This document shows positions 17,267 through 25,355 of a stretch of DNA of 56,010 nucleotides, one piece after another. The position numbers and the translations under genes were made by a program. This DNA is from Novosphingobium sp. Lineage in GTDB: Bacteria; Pseudomonadota; Alphaproteobacteria; Sphingomonadales; Sphingomonadaceae. Where the stretch lies: positions 1-56,010 of the forward strand of contig NZ_JAUYNB010000003.1 in the NCBI RefSeq assembly GCF_030699305.1, in the 5' to 3' direction. Positions within the stretch are counted from its first letter, which is position 1, and each line of letters begins with the position of its first letter. The notes below the pieces were generated by a model, which saw only the letters and a program-made list of their open reading frames with translations, was not told where the DNA came from and did no database searches.

Positions 17267-18025
17267 ATGGTTCTTGATCCCCAGCGCTCCCCCCTGGTCC
17301 GCATCCTGCGCCGCGCCGCGCAACAGGTGCCGGGCGCGCTGGCGCTGGGGCGGCTGGTCCGCCGCACGCTGGATCCGCAGCTGCGGGAAATTCACCGCCT
17401 GCAACACCAGGACGCCGCGCGCCTGTTGCAGCCGTTCCCCGATACGTTCGAGGAGCGCTATCCCCAGCTGTTCGATGCGCTGGCCCAGCGGCTGGCGCAT
17501 TTGCCAGCGCCGCGCATCCTGTCGTTCGGCTGCTCCAGCGGGGCGGAAGTCCGAGCCCTGCGCCGGCGTTTACCGAGCGCACGGATCGTGGGGCTGGACC
17601 TCAACCGCCGGATGATCGCCGATGCGCGCATCGCCGATACCAGTCCGCTCAGCGATTACCGGCTGGCGGATGCACCCAATCCCGATGAACAGTTCGATGC
17701 CGTGCTGGCAATGGCCGTGCTGCGGCACGGCGTGCTGGAGGCCGAACGCCCGGACAGCTGCGCCGCCGTGCTCCCCTTTGCGCGCTTTGCAGACACAATT
17801 GCCCGGCTGGACCGGCATATCGTTCCGGGGGGCTGGCTGGCGCTTTACCACGCCCATTTCCGCTTCCGCGATACAGCCACCGCCGCCCGGTATCAGGCTG
17901 ACCCGCTGCGGATGAGCGACTGCCCGCCGCAAACGCTGCTCTATGGCCCGGATGACCGGTTGCTCACCGGCATGGCCGAACCCGCCGTGCTCTTTCACAA
18001 GCAGGGCAGCGCCGCGAGCGATTGA
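17267..18025 (+). CDS. Class I SAM-dependent methyltransferase
   Basis: 252 residues. A helical N-terminal third leads into a Rossmann-type methyltransferase: motif I ILSFGCSSGAEV, the acidic end of strand 2 in IVGLDLNRRMI, and motif IV-like DAVLAMAVL. The C-terminal part (IVPGGWLALYHAHFRF) is the usual post-motif strand. The substrate is not apparent. It is transcribed away from the phospholipase-D-like gene, with 55 bases between the two starts, and ends just before a strong hairpin shared with the tRNA gene on the other strand. Confidence 0.85.
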   Translation: MVLDPQRSPLVRILRRAAQQVPGALALGRLVRRTLDPQLREIHRLQHQDAARLLQPFPDTFEERYPQLFDALAQRLAHLPAPRILSFGCSSGAEVRALRRRLPSARIVGLDLNRRMIADARIADTSPLSDYRLADAPNPDEQFDAVLAMAVLRHGVLEAERPDSCAAVLPFARFADTIARLDRHIVPGGWLALYHAHFRFRDTATAARYQADPLRMSDCPPQTLLYGPDDRLLTGMAEPAVLFHKQGSAASD

Positions 18026-18051
18026 AAACACGGCCTTGCGGGCCTGAAAGC

Positions 18052-18089
18052 AAAAACCCCCGCCAGGTCAGCTGACCGGCGGGGGTTTT
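18052..18089. terminator. Bidirectional terminator between methyltransferase and tRNA
   Basis: An almost perfect palindrome: AAAAACCCCCGCC and GGCGGGGGTTTT enclose GGTCAGCTGACC. Both sides have the A/T tracts needed for intrinsic termination, so it can end the methyltransferase on the plus strand and the tRNA on the minus strand. Confidence 0.9.
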
Positions 18090-18165
18090 GGTGCGCCCGG
18101 AACGATTCGAACGTCCGACCCTCAGATTCGTAGTCTGATGCTCTATCCAGCTGAGCTACGGGCGC
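18089..18165 (-). tRNA. tRNA-Arg (anticodon ACG)
   Basis: The minus strand folds into a complete cloverleaf: acceptor stem GCGCCCG/CGGGCGC, D arm with AGCTCAGCTGGATAGAGC, anticodon loop CTACGAA on the stem TCAGA/TCTGA, and T loop GTTCGAATC. The anticodon is ACG, normally edited to ICG, reading CGU/CGC/CGA. The CCA end is encoded. No intron or mismatch is seen. Confidence 0.97.
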
Positions 18166-18210
18166 GTTGGAAGGGCGCTATTACGGGGCGGATTATGGCT
18201 TGGCAAGGCC

Positions 18211-18627
18211 CTATTTTTTCGCACCGACAAGTTCTCCGACCGCCCGCGCCAGCGGCACATCAAGCGGCGGCATTGCCAGGGTTGGCAGCACATCGGCGGC
18301 GAACCAGCCGATTGCCTCACCCTCCAGACATTGTGGCGTACCAGTCCATTCACAGGCAGTGTAAAGCAGCACGACATACGGTTCAGCCGGGTTTGCGGCG
18401 AAACTCACCGGGATCAGCGCGGCAGGTTCGATGCCGATCCCCAGTTCCTCGGCAATTTCGCGCACGAGGGCGCAAACCAGCGATTCCCCGGGCTCTACCT
18501 TGCCGCCGGGAAACTCCCACAAGCCTCCATGCTGCTTGCCCAACCGGCGCTGCTGCATCAGCACGCGTCCGGTCTGGTCGATCAGCGCCAGCGCGACCAC
18601 GGGAATGATTGTCGGAAAATTTGGCAA
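18211..18627 (-). CDS. mutT: 8-oxo-dGTP diphosphatase (MutT)
   Basis: Nudix hydrolase of 138 residues that cleanses the nucleotide pool of oxidised dGTP. The Nudix box begins GGKVEPGES and ends REIAEELG with all consensus Gly and Glu residues, and the preceding GGLWEFPGG is the MutT-type substrate segment. The N-terminal VVALALIDQTGRVLMQQR strand is also typical. It stands alone: the tRNA lies downstream and the Flp pilin genes run divergently upstream. Confidence 0.92.
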   Translation of the reverse strand: MPNFPTIIPVVALALIDQTGRVLMQQRRLGKQHGGLWEFPGGKVEPGESLVCALVREIAEELGIGIEPAALIPVSFAANPAEPYVVLLYTACEWTGTPQCLEGEAIGWFAADVLPTLAMPPLDVPLARAVGELVGAKK

Positions 18628-18649
18628 TGCCGGTCCAGTCGTAAACTAT
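18621..18649 (+). promoter_or_regulatory. Possible promoter of the pilin genes
   Basis: TTGGCA at 18621-18626 is followed, 17 bases later, by an AT-rich stretch (taaactatttttta, 18642-18655) with several imperfect -10 candidates. The exact -10 hexamer is not clear. Confidence 0.35.
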
Positions 18650-18707
18650 TTTTTAGGGAACTGCTGCGAAACCGGGCCATCCGCCCAATTCTGCGGAGAG
18701 GGGACCC

Positions 18708-18899
18708 ATGCTGGCCATTATCAAACGACTGTTTGCTGACAAGGCCGGGACTTCCGCTCTGGAGTACGGGCTGATTTGCGCGCTGATCGTGATTGCCATG
18801 GTTGGTGCTTTCAACGGCTTCAGCAACGAAACCCAATCCATGTGGGCAGAGGTTGCATCGAAGCAAAAAGCTGCCTCGCAAAAAGCTTCTGCGAATTAA
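18708..18899 (+). CDS. Flp family type IVb pilin, first copy
   Basis: 63-residue prepilin. The leader LAIIKRLFADKAG ends in Gly, followed by TSALEYGLICALIVIAM: the Glu at +5 and Tyr at +6 after the cleavage site are the Flp signature, and the hydrophobic helix follows directly. Such pilins are processed by a CpaA/TadV peptidase and assembled by the Tad machine into adhesive pili. The rest of the tad/cpa locus is not in this window. The tail is short and Lys/Ser/Ala-rich, unlike the next copy. A GGAG (gagaggggaccc region) precedes the ATG. Confidence 0.9.
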   Translation: MLAIIKRLFADKAGTSALEYGLICALIVIAMVGAFNGFSNETQSMWAEVASKQKAASQKASAN

Positions 18900-18992
18900 G
18901 CATTTTTCAAGGAATAACACTTACTTCGAAAAATGCTCAAACGGGAAACCACTGCGAGCCGGGTTAACAAGACTGCCTATAGGAGACTGACC

Positions 18993-19184
18993 ATGAAGAA
19001 GCTCATCAACAAGTTTTTCAAGAACGAAGACGGCGCGACCGCAATTGAATACGGTCTGATCGCTGCCCTCATCGCCGTTGCCGCGATCACCGCGATGCAG
19101 GGCCTGGGTAACGAACTGGGCACCACCTTCAACACGACTTCGTCGGCGATGCAGGGTGCCAACGCTCAGGGTTCGGGCGCCTAA
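18993..19184 (+). CDS. Flp family type IVb pilin, second copy
   Basis: 63-residue prepilin, MKKLINKFFKNEDG then ATAIEYGLIAALIAVAAI, with the Gly/Glu+5/Tyr+6 processing signature. The ATG at 18993 has AGGAGA nine bases upstream and is chosen over an open start 20 codons earlier. It lies 93 bases after the first copy; the two share the core but differ in leader and tail, so they are old paralogues, not a fresh duplication. A strong terminator follows, so the pair forms a complete small transcript. Confidence 0.93.
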   Translation: MKKLINKFFKNEDGATAIEYGLIAALIAVAAITAMQGLGNELGTTFNTTSSAMQGANAQGSGA

Positions 19185-19210
19185 GCGCTAGGCCAACTAG
19201 CAAACGTTCG

Positions 19211-19238
19211 GGGCGGCAGGGAAACCTGCCGCCCTTTT
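19211..19238 (+). terminator. Terminator after the pilin genes
   Basis: GGGCGGCAGG-gaaa-CCTGCCGCCC is a perfect 10-bp stem with a GAAA-type loop, followed by TTTT. Confidence 0.9.
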
Positions 19239-19258
19239 CGTTTGCCTGCGCCGCACGC

Positions 19259-20734
19259 TCAATACGTAACCAGCTTGACCTTCTGTCCTACCACAACCGT
19301 GGCATTCGCGGCGAGGCCGTTCAGCACCCGGAACCGGTCTACGGGGGCATCGGTATAGGCCATCCGCCTGGCGAGCGTTTGCACGGTGTCGCCTTTCTTG
19401 ACAGTTTCAACCACCAGCTTGCGCGGCTTGACCGCACTTGCCTCGGCCACGCTGATCCGCCGCATCGACTGGTACATGCCGTCAAACACCGCGCCGCTGC
19501 CCGCGGGCACGATGGTGATGAAGTGGAACGCCGAATCCTTGGCCCATTCATACGCGAACACCGTCACATCGACCTGGCTGTTGCCCGACGCGACCCGCGC
19601 GGTGGCATAGGCGGCGGGAATGCTGTTCACCGTCGTCCGGTTGATCGTGCCCGGGTTGATCTGGGCCTCGCCCGATTCGGTCAGCGTCGCAAAGGCGGCC
19701 CGGACATAGGTATCCATATCGCCGGTATAAGCCGCCGTCGTGAACTGCGCTTTCCCGGCCTGCCCGGTAATCGCGACCGCGCGGGTGCCGTTCATCAGGT
19801 AGAAGCCGGTCGGCGCGGCGAAGAACAGTCTCAGGTCCGGGTGCGTGAACTTCGCGCCCTCGACAATCCCCTGCTTGGGATCGTCACCATACGTCAGCCC
19901 GGCAATCCGGCTGAGGAACAGGTCGCGATTCGTCACGCCCTTGGCATTGCTGCCCGCCCGCGACAGCGCGGTGCGCACTCGCGAGGCCGGGTCCGGGTGA
20001 GTCGAGGCCCATTCCGGCACCTTGTTGGCCGAACCCATCAACCGCGAATCCAGCGCGTTCTGCCCGGCAAGGCTGCCCAGCACCGTCGACATGGCGCGCG
20101 GATCGTATCCCGCCTTGTTGAGATAGGCGATGCCAAGGTTGTCCGCTTCGGTCTCCTGGCCGCGCGAGTACTTCAGGGTAAGCAGTTGCGATCCCTGCAT
20201 GAAGCCCTGTTGCAGGACCTGGCCGACCTGGCTGTTTTTCAGCAGCACGCCGCTCAGCACCGTGCCCAGCAAGCCGAAGATTGCGTTCTTGGTGGCTGCG
20301 CTTTGCCGCTTGGCGGCGTGGCGGGCGGCAACGTGGCCGACCTCATGGCCCAGCACACCAGCCAGTTCCGCCTCGTTGTTCATCAGCGCCACCAGTTGGC
20401 GCGTGGTGTAGACATAGCCGCCGGGAATCGCGAAAGCATTGTTCACCGGCGAATTGAGCAGCGTGACCGTGAAATCGCCCTGCGCATTGCTGAGGCCCGA
20501 TTGCACCGCGATCTTCTTGCCGACCGATTCGACATACTGCGCCTGCGCGCCGGTCATCGCCCCGCCGAATTCAGCGACCAGCTGCGGATGCGCTTCGGCC
20601 CCTTGCTGTCGATCCTTGGCGCTGATCGACTGGACAACGCCGGTGCCGGACTGGGCCACAGTGCTGGCCTGCGGCACGGCAAACGCGGCAACAGCTGCAC
20701 CAGCGATCAGAGTATGACGGAATGGGCGCGACAT
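19259..20734 (-). CDS. Exported M48 family zinc metalloprotease with LysM-like tail
   Basis: 491 residues: signal peptide (about 1-28, ending in TVAQ), an M48 peptidase domain with the zinc motif HEVGH at 130-134 and the downstream glutamate in RGQETEADNLG, then a beta-rich middle, and a C-terminal segment (VKKGDTVQTLARRM...VLNG...VVGQKVKL) that looks like a LysM domain and could bind peptidoglycan. It resembles BepA/YfgC-like periplasmic proteases involved in outer-membrane quality control; the exact role is inferred. It is 113 bases downstream of accA and probably has its own promoter. Confidence 0.9.
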   Translation of the reverse strand: MSRPFRHTLIAGAAVAAFAVPQASTVAQSGTGVVQSISAKDRQQGAEAHPQLVAEFGGAMTGAQAQYVESVGKKIAVQSGLSNAQGDFTVTLLNSPVNNAFAIPGGYVYTTRQLVALMNNEAELAGVLGHEVGHVAARHAAKRQSAATKNAIFGLLGTVLSGVLLKNSQVGQVLQQGFMQGSQLLTLKYSRGQETEADNLGIAYLNKAGYDPRAMSTVLGSLAGQNALDSRLMGSANKVPEWASTHPDPASRVRTALSRAGSNAKGVTNRDLFLSRIAGLTYGDDPKQGIVEGAKFTHPDLRLFFAAPTGFYLMNGTRAVAITGQAGKAQFTTAAYTGDMDTYVRAAFATLTESGEAQINPGTINRTTVNSIPAAYATARVASGNSQVDVTVFAYEWAKDSAFHFITIVPAGSGAVFDGMYQSMRRISVAEASAVKPRKLVVETVKKGDTVQTLARRMAYTDAPVDRFRVLNGLAANATVVVGQKVKLVTY

Positions 20735-20846
20735 GGCGGGCTCTCCTCAGGACCAAATTAACCGCGGCAGGGCTAAGCCCTCGCCAAGCGGTTGAAAAGC
20801 CCAGATAGCATTGCGCCGGATGAGTGCCGCCTGAACGGCCGCAGGA

Positions 20847-21791
20847 TCAGCTTTCGCCGATGCGCAGGAAGCGTTCTTCGCGCATGGCACGGATCTGGGC
20901 GGCGGACAGCCTGGTCAGGACGTCCAGCTCCTCGCCAATCACCTTGGCCAGCGCCAGCGCGGCTCCGGCAGGATCGCGGTGCGCACCGCCAGCGGGTTCT
21001 TTCACGATCCGGTCGATCACGCTCAGTCCCAGCAGGTCCTGCGCGGTGATTTTCATCGCCTCGGCAGCATCGGCGGCTTTTTCATTGGTCCGCCACAGGA
21101 TCGAAGCGCAGCCTTCCGGCGAGATCACGGAATAGACCGCGTGTTCCAGCATCAGCACGCGCTCGGCGCTGGCCAGCGCGACGGCGCCGCCCGAACCGCC
21201 CTCACCCACGATCACCGCCACCATCGGCACGCCCAGCGCCAGGCACGCTTCGGTTGAACGCGCAATCGCTTCGGCCTGGCCGCGCTCTTCAGCCTCGACC
21301 CCCGGAAACGCGCCGGAGGTATCGACCAGCGTCACCACGGGCAGGCCGAACCGGCTGGCCATTTCCATCAGGCGGATCGCCTTGCGATAGCCTTCCGGCT
21401 TGCCCATGCCAAAGTTGTGCTTGATCCGGCTTTGGGTGTCGTTGCCCTTTTCATGCCCGATCAGCATCACGCGCCGACCGTTCAGCCGCGCAAAGCCGCC
21501 GATGATCGCCTGATCGTCGCCGTAATACCGATCCCCGCCCAGCGGCACGAAATCGGTGAAAGCCAGTTCCACGAAGTCCTTGAAATGCGGCCGCATCGGG
21601 TGGCGTGCGACTTGCGTCTTCTGCCATGGGGTCAGCGCCGCGTAAGTGCTGGCCAGCAGGTCAGCGCTTTTCTTTTCCAGCCGGCGGATTTCCCCGCTGA
21701 TATCGACATCACCGCCCGCAGCGACGCGCAGTTCGGCAATGCGGGCTTCGAGCGCCGCGACGGGCTTTTCGAATTCAAGATAGGACACCAT
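20847..21791 (-). CDS. accA: Acetyl-CoA carboxylase carboxyltransferase, alpha subunit
   Basis: Transfers the carboxyl group from biotin to acetyl-CoA, the committed step of fatty-acid synthesis, as a complex with AccD. The 314-residue protein begins MVSYLEFEKPVAALEARIAE and carries the crotonase-fold segments ATYAALTPWQKTQVARHP-like, VTLVDTSGAFPGVEAEERGQ and IVGEGGSGGAVAL. The ATG at 21791 is clear; the open frame further upstream runs through xerD and is a shadow. It follows xerD by 16 bases on the same strand. Confidence 0.96.
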   Translation of the reverse strand: MVSYLEFEKPVAALEARIAELRVAAGGDVDISGEIRRLEKKSADLLASTYAALTPWQKTQVARHPMRPHFKDFVELAFTDFVPLGGDRYYGDDQAIIGGFARLNGRRVMLIGHEKGNDTQSRIKHNFGMGKPEGYRKAIRLMEMASRFGLPVVTLVDTSGAFPGVEAEERGQAEAIARSTEACLALGVPMVAVIVGEGGSGGAVALASAERVLMLEHAVYSVISPEGCASILWRTNEKAADAAEAMKITAQDLLGLSVIDRIVKEPAGGAHRDPAGAALALAKVIGEELDVLTRLSAAQIRAMREERFLRIGES

Positions 21792-21807
21792 GGCCGCTGC
21801 GCTAGCG

Positions 21808-22656
21808 TCAAGCGCCGCGCACGGCAAGGGGATGCCGCGCATTGACCAGTGCAACCAGCCGCGCGCTGTCAACATGGGTATAGATCTGGGTAGTCGCGAT
21901 ATCGGCGTGGCCCAGCAGCGTTTGCAGCACGCGCAAGTCCGCCCCGCCTTCCAGCAGGTGCGTGGCAAAGGCATGCCGCAGCACGTGCGGACTGACCTTG
22001 TGCGGGTCAATTCCCGCGCGCACCGCCAGATCGCGCAGCAGCTGGAACAGCCTGATTCGCGTGATGTGACCGGTGCCGGCGCGGGACGGGAACAGCAGCT
22101 TGCCCCCCTGGGGGCGAACCGCCAGCCAGCGCGACAGGACGTGGCGCGCGCGGGTGCTGACCGGGACCATCCGTTGCTGCCCGCCCTTGCCGGTTACCGT
22201 CAGCAGCGGTGCATCGCGCGGCACCGCGTTCAGCGGCAGGGACACCAGTTCAGTCGCGCGCAGGCCGGAGCCATAGAGCAGTTCCAGCAGCGCCAGCATC
22301 CGCACCATCGCAGGCTGACCGGTTGCGGCCTCTTCTTCCGCGCGAACCAGCATCCGCTCAACTTCCGCATGGCTCAGCAGGCGTGGCAGCGGGCGACGCG
22401 TGCGCGGGCGCGGCAACGCGGGCGTCGGATCATCGCGGCGCAGCCCTTCATCCAGCAAAAAGCCATAGAACTGCCGCAAGGCTGAGCATTTGCGGGCCAA
22501 GCTGGACGGTGCCAGATCGGCCCACACTCCGCCAAGCGAGGCCAGCGCGGCACCGTCCGCCGTCACCAGATCGCCGATCGCGTCTTCTGCCCCGGCCAGA
22601 TCGCGGGCATAGGCTGCCAGCGTGTTCGCCGCCGCGCCGCGTTCCGCCGCAAGCAT
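21808..22656 (-). CDS. xerD: Tyrosine recombinase XerD
   Basis: Site-specific recombinase that resolves chromosome dimers at dif with XerC. All six catalytic residues are seen: Arg133 (GLRATEL), Lys157 (TGKGGQ), His224 and Arg227 (SPHVLRHAF), His250 (LLGHADI) and Tyr259 (TQIYTH). The first canonical start is the ATG at 22656, giving 282 residues, but the family N-terminus seems to continue about ten codons upstream in frame (AAVQAFLA), where the only start-like codon near the previous gene's stop is ATT at 22684-22686. It is 35 bases after the unknown exported protein. Confidence 0.93.
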   Translation of the reverse strand: MLAAERGAAANTLAAYARDLAGAEDAIGDLVTADGAALASLGGVWADLAPSSLARKCSALRQFYGFLLDEGLRRDDPTPALPRPRTRRPLPRLLSHAEVERMLVRAEEEAATGQPAMVRMLALLELLYGSGLRATELVSLPLNAVPRDAPLLTVTGKGGQQRMVPVSTRARHVLSRWLAVRPQGGKLLFPSRAGTGHITRIRLFQLLRDLAVRAGIDPHKVSPHVLRHAFATHLLEGGADLRVLQTLLGHADIATTQIYTHVDSARLVALVNARHPLAVRGA

Positions 22657-22690
22657 GGCCAGAAACGCCTGAACGGCGGCGGAAATCGCC

Positions 22691-24556
22691 CTATCCCCGC
22701 GCGACCGCTTCGGCCGCGATCATCCGCGCTTCCGCGCTCAGCCCGGTCCGGTTCAGCGCCGACACGATATGATAAAGATGCAGCCCGGTCATCCGGTTCC
22801 AGCCATCGCCCTGCATCCCCAGCCCGGCGAGCAGCACGACCAGCGCCTGGTTGTTGGCATCCGCCGCCTGCTCGATCACGCGGGTCCAGCGGGTCTGCCG
22901 GGCCAGATCCAGCCCCAGTTCGGCCCCGAACTCACGCGCAGCCGTGTCATCAATCCGGCGCAAACCCATCAGACCAGCCAGCAGGAACTGGGATTTGCGC
23001 GTGCCATCGCTGTCATCGTTGCCCAGAAAGCTGTTCAGCGACGCCGCATCGACCGGGGTGCCGCGCGCCGGTGCGGCCAGCGCCAGCATCGCCCAGGCCG
23101 GCGATCCGACGTCGGCTTGCGGCGCCCAGCGCAGCGCGTTCTGGTCGAGTCCCGCCGCCAGCATCGACGCGATCAGCTCAGCTGCGTCACCCTTGAACTC
23201 TGCCGCGACCGGCATCCGCGCCGCAGCATAGGCGGTCAGCACTTGCCGCGAATACCGCGCCGCCGGAACGGAACCGCCATCCCACAACTGCCGAATGGCA
23301 GCCATCCGGTCACTGGCAGCGGGCGCGGTATAAGCGTTTCGCAGGGTTTCCGCCGCTGCCGACCAGTCGCCGCCAATATCGTCCTGGGCATAGATCTGGC
23401 TGTAAAGGTCAACCATCGCCGCGCTGGACAGAATCCCTGCCGCCGCCGCCTGATCAGCACCGGCTGCGCGCGCTGGCAGCGGCACCATCGGCGCCAGCAC
23501 CGCGCTGTAGGAATAGCGGCGCGGAGCATCCCGCATCAGTGCGGCTGGCGGCTCAAGCCCGGTGGCGATGGTCAGCGCATAGCGCCACGGCGTGATTTCC
23601 TTCACCCCGTCCCACTCGATCGTCACCGCGCGGCGCGCTTTACCCGCCGCCCCGGCATATTTCTGCGCCAGCAGGATATCGATCCGGGGCCAGACTTTGC
23701 CGCCTTCCAGCCGGTCCAGCTGGGCCATCCCGGCCGTGCTGTCACCCTGAAACGACTGGCAAATCGCGCGCAGCACCTGCCAGTCGGGGTCCTTGCGCAC
23801 GCCGCCATGCACCGAAACCACCGGACAGATCCCGGTGATGTCGGCGGTGAAGGCATAAGTATCCAACGCCGTCTGGATCAAGGCGGGCGAATAGTTGCCG
23901 GCATCGACATCCTGCACGACCGCGCGGGCGACATCGCCTTCGCCCATCCGCAGCAACAACGCCGCGCGCTTGGCCGTGAAATCCGCCGGGTTCATGCCTG
24001 CGGGCGCATCCAGCCGCGAAGCCAGCGCACGGCGCAGCAGGATGTGCCCCCAGCGCGACACCATCCGCCCGTTGTTCTTGTCCAGCGCAGCTTCGACCAG
24101 CCGGGCATTCTGCCGGGCGAGCGATCCGACCGGCAAACCGCCCTCACCTGCGGCCAGCACCCCGACCTGCTTCATCGAGCGGCGGGCGGCTGCGGGCATG
24201 TCCGATTTCGGTTTAAGTCCCAGCAGCGCGTCAAGCTCATCCGGCGTCATCGCCTCAAGCTCTTTCAGTGAGGGCACTTTGACCCCGCTGGGCAAGACCG
24301 ACGCGGCGCTGGCTGGTCCGCCGGGAATAGCCTGCACCACCGGAACAGAAACCGACCCCTGGCCGGACGAACCGGTCCCGCCCGACTTTGCCGCCGGGAC
24401 TGCCACAGGTGCAGGCGTGGCGGCCGCAGGCGTGCGGCTGGGGCGCGGCTTGTCAAAACCGGGGGGAAGCAGGGATTCGGGGGCATCCTGCGCAATCGCG
24501 AAGGCCGACGTCAGTGCCAGCGCACCGCCGGCCAGCAGCAGGGACAGGCGCTTCAC
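22691..24556 (-). CDS. Large exported protein of unknown function
   Basis: 621 residues. A signal peptide (MKRLSLLLAGGALALTSAFA, cleavage near AIAQ) is followed by a Pro/Ala/Gly-rich linker (about 30-85) and then a long, mostly helical, Ala-rich region with a repeat-like look, as in TPR or other solenoid proteins. Only two cysteines are obvious (GICPVV, AICQSF). No enzyme motif is recognised. It overlaps the upstream small membrane protein by ATGA and precedes xerD. I take it as a periplasmic protein typical of this group of bacteria; its role is unknown. Confidence 0.8.
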   Translation of the reverse strand: MKRLSLLLAGGALALTSAFAIAQDAPESLLPPGFDKPRPSRTPAAATPAPVAVPAAKSGGTGSSGQGSVSVPVVQAIPGGPASAASVLPSGVKVPSLKELEAMTPDELDALLGLKPKSDMPAAARRSMKQVGVLAAGEGGLPVGSLARQNARLVEAALDKNNGRMVSRWGHILLRRALASRLDAPAGMNPADFTAKRAALLLRMGEGDVARAVVQDVDAGNYSPALIQTALDTYAFTADITGICPVVSVHGGVRKDPDWQVLRAICQSFQGDSTAGMAQLDRLEGGKVWPRIDILLAQKYAGAAGKARRAVTIEWDGVKEITPWRYALTIATGLEPPAALMRDAPRRYSYSAVLAPMVPLPARAAGADQAAAAGILSSAAMVDLYSQIYAQDDIGGDWSAAAETLRNAYTAPAASDRMAAIRQLWDGGSVPAARYSRQVLTAYAAARMPVAAEFKGDAAELIASMLAAGLDQNALRWAPQADVGSPAWAMLALAAPARGTPVDAASLNSFLGNDDSDGTRKSQFLLAGLMGLRRIDDTAAREFGAELGLDLARQTRWTRVIEQAADANNQALVVLLAGLGMQGDGWNRMTGLHLYHIVSALNRTGLSAEARMIAAEAVARG

Positions 24557-24744
24557 TGGGCGGCTCCCGGTGCGGGAGCGGGCGCGATTGCGGGAAGCGT
24601 GACCGGTTCAGCCAGCGGGCGAACCGGGCGCAACCCGCCATCAACCCAGGCATACGCCAACAACGCAGCCAGCGCTGCCGCGCCAATCACCAACCACCCG
24701 TATTTCCCGATTCTCAACGCCACCCGCGACCTCACCTTGCGCAA
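24553..24744 (-). CDS. Small single-pass membrane protein
   Basis: 63 residues: a basic N-terminus (MRKVRSRVALRIGKYG), one transmembrane helix (WLVIGAAALAALLAYAWV), and a Pro/Ala-rich outer tail ending APAPGAAQ. The stop overlaps the ATG of the large exported protein (ATGA), so the two are translationally coupled and may act together. Topology by the positive-inside rule puts the tail in the periplasm. No known family is recognised. Confidence 0.65.
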   Translation of the reverse strand: MRKVRSRVALRIGKYGWLVIGAAALAALLAYAWVDGGLRPVRPLAEPVTLPAIAPAPAPGAAQ

Positions 24745-24747
24745 TGC

Positions 24748-24775
24748 TTGCGCTGCGGACTAGCGCAACTATAGG
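24748..24775 (+). promoter_or_regulatory. Possible aroKB promoter
   Basis: TTGCGC (24748-24753) and TATAGG (24770-24775) are 16 bases apart. The predicted start of transcription, near 24782, lies only a few bases before the aroK ATG at 24786, so the message would be nearly leaderless. Confidence 0.4.
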
Positions 24776-24785
24776 CGTGGCCGCA

Positions 24786-25355
24786 ATGGAACTTGACGAA
24801 ACCTCGCTGTCTGCGACCGAAATCGAGGCGCTGGCCCGGCGGATCGACCGGCCAGTGGTGCTCGTCGGGATGATGGGCGTGGGCAAATCAAGTGTCGGGC
24901 GCAAGCTGGCGAACCTGCTGCACATGCCGTTCGTCGACGCCGATGACGAGATTGAGCGCGCCGCGCAGATGTCGATTCCCGAAATATTCGAACGCTTTGG
25001 CGAAGCCCATTTCCGCGACGGCGAACGCCGCGTGATCGCCCGGCTGGTCGATGGTGAGCGCAAGATCATCGCCACCGGCGGGGGCGCATTCGTCAATCCC
25101 GAAACCCGCGCCATGATCGTGGACCGCGCGATTGCGGTCTGGCTGGACAGCGATGTCGACACCTTGCTGGAACGGGTCGGGCGCAAGGACAACCGCCCAC
25201 TGTTGAAACAGGGCGACCCGCGCGAAATCCTCACCCGGCTGCGCGATGAGCGCAAAGTGGCCTATGAACAGGCCCCGATCCACGTGTTCAGCACGCGCGG
25301 CCCACACGGGCGGACCATCGGCAAAGTGCTGAAAGGAATTGAAGCATGGCTGTGA
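24786..25355 (+). CDS. aroK: Shikimate kinase
   Basis: Phosphorylates shikimate at O3 in aromatic amino-acid synthesis. The 189-residue protein has Walker A GMMGVGKSSVG, the shikimate-site residues in FVDADDEIE and the GGGAFV loop, and the lid Arg in RKDNRPLL. The ATG at 24786 is preferred over one 14 codons upstream because it leaves room for the promoter. The 3' end overlaps aroB by 10 bases, as in many proteobacteria. Confidence 0.95.
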   Translation: MELDETSLSATEIEALARRIDRPVVLVGMMGVGKSSVGRKLANLLHMPFVDADDEIERAAQMSIPEIFERFGEAHFRDGERRVIARLVDGERKIIATGGGAFVNPETRAMIVDRAIAVWLDSDVDTLLERVGRKDNRPLLKQGDPREILTRLRDERKVAYEQAPIHVFSTRGPHGRTIGKVLKGIEAWL

